A stretch of 64,000 nucleotides of DNA from positions 1 to 64,000 of the forward strand of contig JAHJDP010000107.1 of the NCBI GenBank assembly GCA_018831195.1, read 5' to 3'. Under the pieces are notes generated by a model. The model had not been told where the DNA came from. It saw only the letters and a program-made list of their open reading frames with translations, and did not search any database. The translations under genes were made by a program, and so were the position numbers. Positions 33,595 through 42,919 of this stretch are shown here, one piece after another (within the stretch, counting starts at the first letter, position 1; each line of letters opens with the position of its first letter). This DNA comes from Candidatus Eisenbacteria bacterium (lineage in GTDB: Bacteria; Eisenbacteria; RBG-16-71-46; CAIMUX01; JAHJDP01).

Positions 33595-35033
33595 TCTGAT
33601 TTCATTCCCTTTACCGCCTTTGCCGCCTTTGCCGCCTTTGCGGCAGGTTCCGAATGGAGAGCTTCCAGCTCGGATAACACAGCTTCCCCCCAGCGCCAGA
33701 CATTTCCGGCGCCGAGGGTCACCAGAAGATCACCCGACTTTAACAAACCAGGGAGATGCCGGCGGATGGCCTCTTCATCCTCGAGATAGCGGACCTCCGT
33801 GCGGCTTTCATTCTGAATCGGCTCTGTCAGGTTACGGGCATCGATCCCGGGAATCGGTTTCTCGCCGGCCGGATAAATTCCGGTGACCACGACGATATCA
33901 GCGCCCTTGAAAGCGCCGGCGAATTCAGCCGCCATATCACGGACCCGTGTATAACGATGGGGCTGGAAAAGACAAACGATCCGGTCCTTCCAGATCGGTC
34001 GGAGCGTGGAGAGCACCGCATGGATCTCGGTCGGGTGGTGACCGTAATCATCCATCAGGGTCACACCGCCGACCTCGCGACGGACCTCGAAACGCCGGCT
34101 GACACCGGGGAAGGTGGATAAACCGCGGCGAACCGACTCCATTGATATTTCCAATTCCCTCGCGACGGCAATGACCGCCAGTGCATTTAATACATTATGG
34201 AGTCCCGGCAGGTTCAGCGTCACGAGACCCTCGTCCTTCCCCGTGATCCGCACCCTGAAGTGGGTTTGAAAACCCGCAGGCCGGATATCCGAAGCGCTCA
34301 CCGAGTAGGATGGATCCAGGCCGTATGTAACGATGCGCCGCTGTATCCGCGGCATGATCTCCCGCACCCCTGGATCTCCCGCGCAAACGACATTCACACC
34401 GTAAAATGGAACATGGTTGGCAAAGGTGACAAATTCAGCATGAAGGCGGTCCAGGGTCCCGAAATGCTCCATATGCTCGCGATCAATATTTGTGATAATT
34501 CCGATCGTCGGAAGGAGATCCAAAAATGAACCATCTGATTCGTCGGCCTCGGCGACAAGTATTTCACCAAGACCCAGACGAGCATTGCTCCCCAGGGTCC
34601 GCAGCCGGCCGCCGACGACAAAGGTGGGATCGAGACCGGCTTCCGTCAGGACATGGGCGACGAGACTCGTCGTTGTTGTCTTACCGTGTGTGCCGGCAAC
34701 GGCGATTCCCATCTTCATCAGCCGCATGATCTCCGCCAGCATCGCGCCGCGCTTTAGTACGGGGATCTTGCGGCGCCGCGCCTCTTTCCATTCCGGATTG
34801 GAAGGCTGAACCGCGGAGGAAACGACGACAAGGTGCTTCCCTTCAATATGATGGGGATCATGCCCCGTATGAATCTCGCACCCCAGGCGCGCCAATCGCT
34901 CGACAGTTTCACCGACCGCGAGATCGGATCCACTGATCTCGTAGCCAAGGTTTGACAAAACCTCGGCGAGGCCGCTCATTCCGCTTCCGCCGATGCCGAC
35001 GAAATGTATACGTTGAACGCGGTGGGAGCTCAT
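33591..35033 (-). CDS. murC: UDP-N-acetylmuramate-L-alanine ligase
   Basis: MurC adds L-Ala to UDP-MurNAc in the cytoplasm. The 480-residue product begins with a UDP-binding Rossmann part (IHFVGIGGSGMSGLAEVL). It carries the ATP loop GTHGKTTTTS, EADESDGSFL, and the C-terminal DDYGHHPTEIHAVL and LFQPHRYTR motifs. The last 20 residues are an odd tail of repeated AAK units (A-A-K-A-A-K-A-V-K) encoded by a 9-base tandem repeat. The start overlaps the murG stop, and the stop overlaps the ftsQ start, both as ATGA. Confidence 0.96.
   Translation of the reverse strand: MSSHRVQRIHFVGIGGSGMSGLAEVLSNLGYEISGSDLAVGETVERLARLGCEIHTGHDPHHIEGKHLVVVSSAVQPSNPEWKEARRRKIPVLKRGAMLAEIMRLMKMGIAVAGTHGKTTTTSLVAHVLTEAGLDPTFVVGGRLRTLGSNARLGLGEILVAEADESDGSFLDLLPTIGIITNIDREHMEHFGTLDRLHAEFVTFANHVPFYGVNVVCAGDPGVREIMPRIQRRIVTYGLDPSYSVSASDIRPAGFQTHFRVRITGKDEGLVTLNLPGLHNVLNALAVIAVARELEISMESVRRGLSTFPGVSRRFEVRREVGGVTLMDDYGHHPTEIHAVLSTLRPIWKDRIVCLFQPHRYTRVRDMAAEFAGAFKGADIVVVTGIYPAGEKPIPGIDARNLTEPIQNESRTEVRYLEDEEAIRRHLPGLLKSGDLLVTLGAGNVWRWGEAVLSELEALHSEPAAKAAKAAKAVKGMKSE
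33609..33644. repeat. 9-base tandem repeat in the murC 3-prime end
   Basis: Four tandem copies of a 9-base unit (CTTTGCCGC on the plus strand, first and last copies with a change) encode the Ala-Ala-Lys repeats at the MurC C-terminus. Because the unit is a multiple of three, slippage would change tail length without a frameshift. Confidence 0.8.
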
Positions 35034-36184
35034 GCTCTTCCCCTGGGACGGCGGCGGTGGCGGCGCGGGGCCACATCCTTCGGCTTGGGCTCCGACCCTT
35101 CCAAATTCGCCAGGCGTCTGGCGATGGTGTCCGCGGCCTCAAACCGAGCCAGTTTCTGCGCCATCATTCCTTGTGATCTCAGCAGCCGGCCGTCACCAAG
35201 CAACCGGGTGATTTCCTGCGCCATAACAAGACCCGACACCTCATCGCTGAGCAGGACCCTGGCCGCCCCAACCTCCTCCAGACACCGGGCGTTGGCTTCC
35301 TGGTGATTGTCGGCGGCGTGGGGATAGGGGATTAGAATCGACGGCCTTCCTGTGACGCAGAGTTCCGCTAATGTTAAAGCTCCGGCCCGAGCGATCACCA
35401 AATCGGCGACAGCCAGGGAATCACCCATCTGATGAATGAAAGGCCGGACCCAGGTCCGTATGGGAAGCGGCCGGACTTTTGAGAGGAGCCAGTTATAATC
35501 GGAGGGTCCCGATTGCAGCACGAATTGGATATCGTCCCGGCGTCCCAATTCCCGGATGGTTTCAACCACCAATCCGTTGATCGCGTGGGCGCCTTGACTC
35601 CCGCCTAGAACCAAAATCGTAAATCGATCCGGATCGAGACGGTACATTCTCGCCGCCCGTGTTCTGTTACCGAATAGAACATTTCCCCGGATCGGGATTC
35701 CGGTCAATCGGACACGCTCTCTTCTGGGGAGCATCGCCCGCGCCATCGAATTGCCAAGTAGGATTTCTGTCGCCAGATGACTCATCCAGCGATTGGCGCG
35801 GCCGGGGATAGCATTGGGCTCGAAGATGGCAACCGGAATCCGCCGCAACCAAGCGGCGAAACAGACCGGTGGGGAGACATAGCCGCCGGTCGCAAAAACG
35901 ACATCCGGTCTCCATTCGCCCATCCAGCGGTAGGCCTGCTGGGCGCCACGCAGCAAAGCCCATCCGGCTTGAAAACGTTGACGGCCGGATGTTCCCATCA
36001 CTCCACGAACGGGAAGAGTGATTAATTTATAGCCCTCGGCTGGAATCAGATTCGACTCCAACCCGCGGGTGGCTCCTGCAAAGCGAATATCCACATCGGG
36101 AAATTGGCTCCGCAGGGCGTCGGCAACGGCCAAAGCCGGCATGATATGGCCACCTGTTCCACCGCCGGCCATGAGTACCTTCAT
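35030..36184 (-). CDS. murG: N-acetylglucosaminyltransferase MurG
   Basis: MurG adds GlcNAc to lipid I to form lipid II on the inner membrane face. The protein (384 residues) shows the donor-loop MAGGGTGGHIMPALAVAD at the start, GVMGTSGRQRFQ, LGGSQGAHAINGLV, and the UDP-GlcNAc site RAGALTLAELCVTGRPSILIP. The tail is very basic (RRHRRRPRGRA). The ATG at 36184 overlaps the ftsW stop (ATGA) and has GGAG six bases upstream. A longer open frame from 36412 runs antiparallel to nothing useful and through ftsW, so it is not used. Confidence 0.95.
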   Translation of the reverse strand: MKVLMAGGGTGGHIMPALAVADALRSQFPDVDIRFAGATRGLESNLIPAEGYKLITLPVRGVMGTSGRQRFQAGWALLRGAQQAYRWMGEWRPDVVFATGGYVSPPVCFAAWLRRIPVAIFEPNAIPGRANRWMSHLATEILLGNSMARAMLPRRERVRLTGIPIRGNVLFGNRTRAARMYRLDPDRFTILVLGGSQGAHAINGLVVETIRELGRRDDIQFVLQSGPSDYNWLLSKVRPLPIRTWVRPFIHQMGDSLAVADLVIARAGALTLAELCVTGRPSILIPYPHAADNHQEANARCLEEVGAARVLLSDEVSGLVMAQEITRLLGDGRLLRSQGMMAQKLARFEAADTIARRLANLEGSEPKPKDVAPRRHRRRPRGRA

Positions 36185-37335
36185 CGTTTTCTCCATCGTG
36201 ACAGTCCCATATCGAGGGGCTCCTTTTTCGGAGTTTGTATCCCCTGCCGGGAGACTGCCAAAACCAATCCCACACCCACAAGATTGGCCACCAAAGCCGA
36301 TCCACCGTAAGATATAAAGGGCAATGGAACACCCGTTGTCGGTCCTACACCGAAATTTACGGCGGTATGAATGAGTACCAGCAGCCCGATCTGCAGTCCG
36401 ACCCCGAAGCAAAGAAGACGGCTAAAGGAATCGCGGGTCGCTATGGCAATTGCAAAAATTCTCCAAACCACAAGAGCCTCGAGTCCAAGCAGGATTATAA
36501 CACCGAGGAACCCTGTTTCCTCCCCATGAACGGCGAGGATGAAATCTGTATGCGGCTGCGCCAGAAATTTAAACTTTTGGAGACCGCGTCCGACCCCCGT
36601 ACCGAGGAATCCGCCGGATCCCAATGCGATAAGCGCCTGCTGCACTTGATCATTGGGCGCGGCCAGGATATCTCCTTGAAGAATGCCCCTTATCGCCTCG
36701 ACGAAGGTGGTCCATCGCTTCTCCTGGTACCCAACCAGAAGGAAACAGGTCACCCCCGACATCCCGGCTATCAATCCTCCCAGCCAGACCCACCCGCCCC
36801 CGGCGAGGAAGAGGATGCAGAAACCGGTCAGGCACAGCACCACGGAGACACTGAGACTGGGCTGGGCCGCCACAAGTCCCGCCGTCAGAATCGTGATGGC
36901 CAGCGCCTTGAACAAATCTTTTGTTTGCGGAGGGATCACCGCCTTCGCGAGGACCGCGGCTAATACCACAATCAAGGCGATACGCGCAAACTCCGACGGC
37001 TGTACCATAGAACCCCAAAGGGGAACCCATCGGACGGGGCTCGATTTGCCCGATAGCAAGCGGATGGCTACCAGCAGGGTCAGAAAACCAACGGTAATCC
37101 ACCACCCCACAAAGGACAATTTATCCCTCAGCAGCCGCAGCGGTATCATGGAGAGAAGGAACATCAGAAACAATCCAGCCACTGCTTTAACAATTTGACG
37201 CTCTACAAAAAAAACGGAATCTTTGCCCAACACCATCTGCCCGATGGTCCAACTGCTCGAGTAGACCATCACAAGCCCCCAGAGCGTCAGGAGTAGAACG
37301 AGCACCATCAACCATCGATCGGCCTTGCGCTTCAT
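36181..37335 (-). CDS. ftsW: Septal peptidoglycan polymerase FtsW
   Basis: A SEDS-family glycosyltransferase that polymerises lipid II at the septum with FtsI. The 384 residues form about ten membrane helices. Conserved segments seen are MVYSSSW, WGSMVQPSEFARIALIV, AQPSLSVSVVLCL (the D of the usual QPDxG is Ser here), QPHTDFILAVHGEETGFLG, and PLPFISYGGSALVANLVGVGL. The start overlaps the murD stop by four bases. FtsW rather than RodA is chosen because of its place in the dcw cluster. Confidence 0.94.
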   Translation of the reverse strand: MKRKADRWLMVLVLLLTLWGLVMVYSSSWTIGQMVLGKDSVFFVERQIVKAVAGLFLMFLLSMIPLRLLRDKLSFVGWWITVGFLTLLVAIRLLSGKSSPVRWVPLWGSMVQPSEFARIALIVVLAAVLAKAVIPPQTKDLFKALAITILTAGLVAAQPSLSVSVVLCLTGFCILFLAGGGWVWLGGLIAGMSGVTCFLLVGYQEKRWTTFVEAIRGILQGDILAAPNDQVQQALIALGSGGFLGTGVGRGLQKFKFLAQPHTDFILAVHGEETGFLGVIILLGLEALVVWRIFAIAIATRDSFSRLLCFGVGLQIGLLVLIHTAVNFGVGPTTGVPLPFISYGGSALVANLVGVGLVLAVSRQGIQTPKKEPLDMGLSRWRKR

Positions 37336-38717
37336 GCCGTTTCCTCATCCCTTCCACAAGATTCCACCTCAAGATGATGCTTCCGGACCAGATCGCGGAA
37401 TTGATGACCCCGCTCTTCATAGTCCTTAAACATATCCTGGCTGGCGCATCCCGGGCTCAGAAGAACCACCTCGCCGCTTCGAGCCTTCATCCCCGCCGTT
37501 TGAACCGCCTCTTCAAGATTCGCCACCATCGTGGCCGGAACATCAGGCCATGCCCGCCGGATCGTTTCCGCCGCTTCCCCCAATAGGATGAGATGCCGGA
37601 TCGATTGGACGGCGAGAGCCTTCAACCGGGAAAAATCACCTTCTTTATCTCTCCCGCCTGCTATGAGAATGATCCCAGATGGGTAAGATTTCAATGCCAC
37701 TTCGAGGGAATCAACATTGGTCGCTTTGGAATCATTAATCCACAAAATCTCATTCGCCCGGCCTACCGGTTCCATTCGGTGCGGCAGGGCTTTGAATGTG
37801 CTGAGACCCTCGACGATTTCATCCGGCGCCAGACCGTAGGCGATCGCCGCGGCGGCGGCCGCCATGGCGTTCCGCTGGTTGTGCGGCCCAGGGAGGGGAA
37901 GCCGGTTCAATGGAATGATCAACTCCCGCATCCCTTCCCTTTCACAAACCATCTCTCCGCCCAAGCTGAAGACCCCATCGACGCCGGGGGCATCCCCGAA
38001 ATGGAGCGTCCGCGCTTTTAAGGAACGCCCCTGGGACAGGTCGCCGGGGAGAACCGCCCAATCATCCGAACCTTGATGTGAAAAGAGGTTCCATTTCATC
38101 TCCGCATAGGCTTCAAGCGAGGCATACCGATCCAGATGATCGGGGGTGATATTGAGGAGAACCCCGACATGAGGGCGGAAGGATGAGATATCCTCCAGCT
38201 GAAAGCTGGAAACTTCCACGACAAAGCAAGTATCCGGCGGTTCTTCAAGTACCGCGTCGCTCAACGGCCTGCCGATATTACCGGCGGCCGTGGCCCGGCG
38301 TCCCGACTCCTTCAAAATATGAGCCAGCCAGGCCGTCGTCGTTGATTTCCCATTTGTCCCGGTCAAGGCCAGAAGGGCGCCCCGGATGCGACGATAAGCC
38401 AGCTCCAATTCCCCCACGACCTCAATGCCGCGCTGATAAGCTTCTTTTAACAATGGGATGTCATGACGGACCCCGGGACTTCGCACCAGGATCTCAACAC
38501 CATCGAGCGCAGACAGGGGGTGTTCTCCCCAGAGGCCTTGAATCGAGCCCATCCGCTCCAGGGCGGGCCACACCTCATGGGTTTCGGCAGACAGTGTCCG
38601 GTCGAGGGCGATGACATCATAGCCTTCGGTGAGAAGAAGCCGGGCGGCGGCACGGCCCGATCGAGCCATCCCGAGAATAAGAGCCCGTCCCCTTTTCTTT
38701 TCTCCTTTAACCGGCAT
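37332..38717 (-). CDS. murD: UDP-MurNAc-L-alanine-D-glutamate ligase
   Basis: MurD adds D-Glu to UDP-MurNAc-L-Ala. The 461-residue product has the N-terminal Rossmann loop ALILGMARSGRAAARLL, the ATP loop LTGTNGKSTTTAWL, the GNIGRPL motif, SSFQLEDI, the ITPDHLDRY block and the C-terminal ILIAGGRDKEGDF and LLSPGCASQDMFKDYEERG signatures. ATG at 38717 is preferred over the frame start at 38786, which lies inside mraY; AGGGTGGA precedes it. It ends by overlapping ftsW. Confidence 0.95.
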   Translation of the reverse strand: MPVKGEKKRGRALILGMARSGRAAARLLLTEGYDVIALDRTLSAETHEVWPALERMGSIQGLWGEHPLSALDGVEILVRSPGVRHDIPLLKEAYQRGIEVVGELELAYRRIRGALLALTGTNGKSTTTAWLAHILKESGRRATAAGNIGRPLSDAVLEEPPDTCFVVEVSSFQLEDISSFRPHVGVLLNITPDHLDRYASLEAYAEMKWNLFSHQGSDDWAVLPGDLSQGRSLKARTLHFGDAPGVDGVFSLGGEMVCEREGMRELIIPLNRLPLPGPHNQRNAMAAAAAAIAYGLAPDEIVEGLSTFKALPHRMEPVGRANEILWINDSKATNVDSLEVALKSYPSGIILIAGGRDKEGDFSRLKALAVQSIRHLILLGEAAETIRRAWPDVPATMVANLEEAVQTAGMKARSGEVVLLSPGCASQDMFKDYEERGHQFRDLVRKHHLEVESCGRDEETA

Positions 38718-38728
38718 CGGCTTCCACC

Positions 38729-39814
38729 CTATTGGAGTTTCAATGTGCTGAGAGTGATCAACGCCAACAATATCGAAATGATCCAAAAGCGGACCACGAC
38801 CCTCGTCTCAGGCCACCCCATCATCTCAAAATGATGATGCAGCGGTGCCATGAGAAAAATCCTCCGCCGCCTCGTTTTCCAGGAAAAAACCTGCAACATG
38901 ACCGAGAGGGCTTCCGCAACAAAGAGCCCGCCCACGACGACCAGCAGGAGCTCCCGCTTTATCAATATGGCCAGGGTTCCCAAGCAGCCACCGAGAGCAA
39001 GCGAGCCCGTATCACCCATAAAAATCTGCGCCGGATACGCATTGAACCAAAGGAATCCAAGACAGGCCCCAACAAAAGCGGCGCAATAGATAGTCAACTC
39101 TCCCACACCGGGCAGGTACGGGATATTAAGATATTCCGAAAATTTGGCATGGCCGCTGACATAGGCCAGGAGGCCGAAAGCCGCCGCCGGTGGAATGATC
39201 ATTCCAATGGCCAATCCGTCCAATCCATCAGAGAGATTAACGGCATTGCTGCTGGCCGTAATGATCAGCACCGATACACCCAGATATAGAATACCAAAAT
39301 TTAACAATATATCCTTGAAGAAGGGAATCGTCGTCATCGTTGTGAGATCCCCTTGCGGCCGGTGCCAGAGTAGAAGCCCGCCGACAATGAGACCCACAAC
39401 AATCTGTCCGGCGATTTTGTACCGGCCGAGCAGGCCTTTGGGGAATTTCTTCACAACCCTCAGGTAATCATCCAAAAAGCCGAGCCCACCCAGGGCGATG
39501 GTCACCAGAAGGATGATTTGGATATAAATGTTTGTTAGGTTCGCCCAAAGAAGCGTCGGAACAAGGATGGCGCTAAGCACCAGGAGACCGCCCATCGTCG
39601 GCGTTCCTTGTTTTGACAGGTGTGTGGTGGGCCCGTCGGTCCGGATCATCTGCCCCCAGCCCTTCGAACGCAGCCAGCGGATGATCAGCGGTCCCAACAG
39701 GAAGGAGAGGATGAGAGCCGTCACTGCAGCATATGCTCCGCGAAATGTTATATAGCGGAAGATATTGAAAACGCTGACCATATCCCGCAGCGGATACAAT
39801 AAATGATAAAGCAC
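38729..39814 (-). CDS. mraY: Phospho-MurNAc-pentapeptide transferase MraY
   Basis: MraY transfers phospho-MurNAc-pentapeptide to undecaprenyl phosphate, giving lipid I. The 361-residue, ten-helix membrane protein begins with MLYHLLYPLRDMVSVFNIFRYITFRG, as in E. coli. It contains the Asp-rich motif FLDDYLR, the NAVNLSDGLDGLAIG motif, NAYPAQIFMGDTGSLALGG and the MAPLHHHFE His motif, all catalytic or metal-binding regions. It lies between murF and murD in the standard order. Confidence 0.96.
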   Translation of the reverse strand: MLYHLLYPLRDMVSVFNIFRYITFRGAYAAVTALILSFLLGPLIIRWLRSKGWGQMIRTDGPTTHLSKQGTPTMGGLLVLSAILVPTLLWANLTNIYIQIILLVTIALGGLGFLDDYLRVVKKFPKGLLGRYKIAGQIVVGLIVGGLLLWHRPQGDLTTMTTIPFFKDILLNFGILYLGVSVLIITASSNAVNLSDGLDGLAIGMIIPPAAAFGLLAYVSGHAKFSEYLNIPYLPGVGELTIYCAAFVGACLGFLWFNAYPAQIFMGDTGSLALGGCLGTLAILIKRELLLVVVGGLFVAEALSVMLQVFSWKTRRRRIFLMAPLHHHFEMMGWPETRVVVRFWIISILLALITLSTLKLQ

Positions 39815-39866
39815 ACATCCCCCAGACTGAACTTACCGGCATCGCCGGCGGCGCTCCTTCGGACTT

Positions 39867-41312
39867 CTATTCTCTGCCGGCATTCCTTTCGACCGGCGAT
39901 ACCATCCCTGCCTTAAACAGCTTGCAAACCTTCTCCATACCGCTGCGGCGGGAGCCCTTGACAAGAATCAAATCCCCCCGCTTTACAATCGAAACCAAAT
40001 CCTGCGCCAGCTCTTCATGGCTGTCATAGAAACGACTTCTGCCCCCGAGCCTTTCAACTTCACGATGAGCCCATATCGCTTCCGGCCCCAAAAAGTAGGA
40101 GACATCGCAGCGGGCCGCCAATCGCCCGACCTCTTCATGGCATTCCCGGCTGTAGGCTCCCAATTCCCCCATTTCGCCAAAGGCGAAATAGCGATGTCCG
40201 GCTCCCTTGATGGCCAGGAGAAACTCCAAATTGGCCACACTCGATTCAGGACTGGCATTGTAGGTGTCCTGAAAAAGGGTCACACCCCCGATCCGAACGG
40301 GCTGCAAACGGCCGGCCGGTGAATCTACGGTTGCCATAGCGCGAGCGGCCTGAATCAGGGGAAGTTCCATGGCCCGGCACACCGCCAATGCCGCCAAGAA
40401 GCATTCAACGGCGCCCCTTCCAACCAGGCGCACTGTAACCGGCTCTGGAAGCCCTGAAACGCGAAAACGCGTTCCATCTTCGCTGAATTCCGGATCACCT
40501 TCGAGGGAGATCTCTGCATTCTTCGATGTGCCGAAGAGGAGCATCCGCCCGTTCCAGATACCTTTCGCATCAACATGGAGATCCGCCGGTTTATCGGGGA
40601 GAATTAAGATTCCGTCCGGATCCAACCCTTTGATGATTTCAAGCTTTGCCGCTTTGACCGCTCCGGGGTGCCCCAGGAATCCCACATGCGCCCGACCCAG
40701 GGATGTAATGAGAGCGATATGGGGTTTTACAAGGCCCACTAGGGCTTCAATTTCCCCGGAGCGGTTCATACCCAGCTCAGAGATGAGAAAACGATGCCGT
40801 GGTTCCAATTGAAGCAATGTATAAGGTACACCAATGGCATTATTAAAGCTGCGTTGCGCCGCACAAACCGGTCCGAAACATGATAGGGCGCCGGCCAAAA
40901 GATCCTTTGTTGTTGTTTTGCCGCTGCTTCCCGTCAGAGCGATTGTTCTCGGATTGAGCCGACCCCTGAGAGCCCCGGCCCAAAGCTGGAGTGAATGAAG
41001 GGTGTCGTTGCTGAGAAGCCAAATGCCTCCCCTTTCCCGCGCCAGCTTCCTCAGCGATGCGTCACTTAGCCAGCGTTGCTCATCCATAAGAATGCCGGCG
41101 GCGCCCCCTTCTAGACTTTGAGGGATGAAGTCGTGTCCATCGTACTGTTCACCTTTGAGGGCAAGAAACAATTCGCCGGACTGGATTGAGCGGGAGTCGA
41201 TAGAAAGCCCGCTGAATATTTTATCAGCAAACGGATCGAGCCCAGCTGCGGGGCGGGCCCCGGCCATCCTGGCCACATCCTCCCACCGCCACATGTCGGA
41301 TCGGGTGGACAT
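39867..41312 (-). CDS. murF: UDP-MurNAc-tripeptide D-alanyl-D-alanine ligase
   Basis: MurF adds D-Ala-D-Ala to complete the pentapeptide. In 481 residues are the N-terminal substrate domain (SIDSRSIQSGELFLALKGEQYDGHDF), the ATP loop ALTGSSGKTTTKDLL, NNAIGVPYTLL, the ELGMNRSGEIEAL motif, and the C-terminal DTYNASPESSVANLEFLLAI. The ATP loop has SSGKT in place of the usual TNGKT. It starts within the murE stop (TAATG). murE and mraY flank it. Confidence 0.94.
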   Translation of the reverse strand: MSTRSDMWRWEDVARMAGARPAAGLDPFADKIFSGLSIDSRSIQSGELFLALKGEQYDGHDFIPQSLEGGAAGILMDEQRWLSDASLRKLARERGGIWLLSNDTLHSLQLWAGALRGRLNPRTIALTGSSGKTTTKDLLAGALSCFGPVCAAQRSFNNAIGVPYTLLQLEPRHRFLISELGMNRSGEIEALVGLVKPHIALITSLGRAHVGFLGHPGAVKAAKLEIIKGLDPDGILILPDKPADLHVDAKGIWNGRMLLFGTSKNAEISLEGDPEFSEDGTRFRVSGLPEPVTVRLVGRGAVECFLAALAVCRAMELPLIQAARAMATVDSPAGRLQPVRIGGVTLFQDTYNASPESSVANLEFLLAIKGAGHRYFAFGEMGELGAYSRECHEEVGRLAARCDVSYFLGPEAIWAHREVERLGGRSRFYDSHEELAQDLVSIVKRGDLILVKGSRRSGMEKVCKLFKAGMVSPVERNAGRE

Positions 41313-42919
41313 TAGGATCCTTCCTGATTCAGGCCACGCCCCGCTGGATCATTTGAAATTTCCAACAAGATCTCTCTCACTACCTGCCGGTCGTCAAAGG
41401 GAATCTTTTCCCTCCCGAAATCCTGGATCGTTTCCGCGCCGCGGCCCGCAACCAGCAGGAGATCCCCCGGCTCCAGGCGGGGAATCACGCTGCGGAGGGC
41501 CTCACGCCTGTCCATAATCACTTCATGATGAGCCGAGGTCACCCGCAACCCTTCCAATATTTGAGCGACGATCCTCTCTGGATCCTCGCGCCTGGGATTG
41601 TCTGTCGTGATGATGACTTCATCCGCCATTTGACCGGCGGCCAATCCCATCAGGGGTCTTTTGCCTGAATCCCTCTCCCCTCCGCAGCCAAAAACGACAT
41701 AAACCTTTGAATCAGCCATCGCCCGGGATTCTCGAAGAACCGTTTCCAGCGCCTCCGGGGTATGGGCGTAATCGACAAGAATGACGCCGCGCGGTCCACG
41801 GGTTATACATTCCATACGTCCAGGGACCGGAGCGGACTTTGCCAGGGCATCCGCCGCATCTTTCCCACTGACACCCAAAACAAGAAGCGCGCTCAAGACC
41901 GCCAGCAAATGCGTGGCCTGAAACCTTCCCAAAAGCGGGGATCTGAGACGCAAAGAGCCCCCCGGCCACATGACACGTAAAAGAAGGCCGTGTGACCCGG
42001 CTTCCAAAATTTCGCCTCGAAGCCAGGGGTGGCCTTCATCCGTCAGGCCATGAGTCACCAAGGGAGAACCAGCAGCCACCGGCCAGCTTTGTCCTCCCTG
42101 TGCATCAGATGGATCTCCTCCAAGCAGGGCTTCTGCCAGCCGCCGGCCTTCCGGATCATCGACATTAATGACGGCGGCGGGTGGAACTTCATCAATGCAG
42201 CCCCGTCCCTCCGGCGTAAAAAGTTTCCATTTTGAGGCGCGATAATTTTCAACAGTTTGATGGAAATCCAAATGATCTCGGCCAAACAATGTGAACAGAA
42301 CGATACGGAACTGCGTTCCCAAGATCCGGTCCATGGCGAGGGCATGCGAAGAGACTTCGCATGCCACATGTGTAATCCCGGACTCCAGGAGTTCATAAAG
42401 GGTCTTTTGAAATGCGGGGGCCTCTGGTGTGGTGTGCGAAGGCCAAGCGATCTCACGCTTTTCTTTTCCTCGGGGGGCGAGACTGGCGCCCAGTGTTCCC
42501 AGAGAAGCCGCAGGAAAGCCCAAGATCACCAGGGCTTCTCTTAGGAGCCAGCAGACAGAGGTCTTGCCATTGGTTCCGGTTGCGGCGATGAGATCCATCC
42601 GTCCGCTTGGGTGGCCGTAAAACGCATCAGAGAGATAGGCCAGCGCCTTCCGGGGTGCTGGGGTTTGAATCCAAGGTATCTCTTTATTCTGCGGATCGGT
42701 GTCGGAGACGATCAGGGCGGCGCCGGCCTCAATGGCGCTGCGAACGAAACTCCGGCCGTCGTATTCCTTTCCCTTGATTCCGACAAAGATCGACCCGGGT
42801 TGGATAGCGCGGCTATCGTGATGCACTCCGGAAATCTCCATCCCAAGGATGGACTCCGGGAAAGATGCTCGAATCACGTCTCTAGGGACGCGTTTTAACA
42901 TTTCCCCAAGGTGCGGCAT
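41312..42919 (-). CDS. murE: UDP-MurNAc-tripeptide synthetase, mDAP-adding
   Basis: MurE adds the third residue of the stem peptide. The DNPR motif (TTDNPRREDP) marks meso-diaminopimelate as substrate rather than lysine. Other features are SRAIQPGSIFVGIKGKEYDG, the ATP loop ATGTNGKTSVCWLL, the TTPEAPAFQKTLYEL substrate loop, EVSSHALAMDRI and DYAHTPEALETVL. The start at 42919 has GAAGGAG six bases before it and overlaps the ftsI 3-prime end; a TTG at 42937 is less likely. The length is 535 residues. Confidence 0.94.
   Translation of the reverse strand: MPHLGEMLKRVPRDVIRASFPESILGMEISGVHHDSRAIQPGSIFVGIKGKEYDGRSFVRSAIEAGAALIVSDTDPQNKEIPWIQTPAPRKALAYLSDAFYGHPSGRMDLIAATGTNGKTSVCWLLREALVILGFPAASLGTLGASLAPRGKEKREIAWPSHTTPEAPAFQKTLYELLESGITHVACEVSSHALAMDRILGTQFRIVLFTLFGRDHLDFHQTVENYRASKWKLFTPEGRGCIDEVPPAAVINVDDPEGRRLAEALLGGDPSDAQGGQSWPVAAGSPLVTHGLTDEGHPWLRGEILEAGSHGLLLRVMWPGGSLRLRSPLLGRFQATHLLAVLSALLVLGVSGKDAADALAKSAPVPGRMECITRGPRGVILVDYAHTPEALETVLRESRAMADSKVYVVFGCGGERDSGKRPLMGLAAGQMADEVIITTDNPRREDPERIVAQILEGLRVTSAHHEVIMDRREALRSVIPRLEPGDLLLVAGRGAETIQDFGREKIPFDDRQVVREILLEISNDPAGRGLNQEGS

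Noticed and set aside
36185-36412. N-terminal extension of murG
   Set aside because: It lies inside ftsW in another frame; the ATG overlapping the ftsW stop has a ribosome site and begins the conserved MurG sequence.
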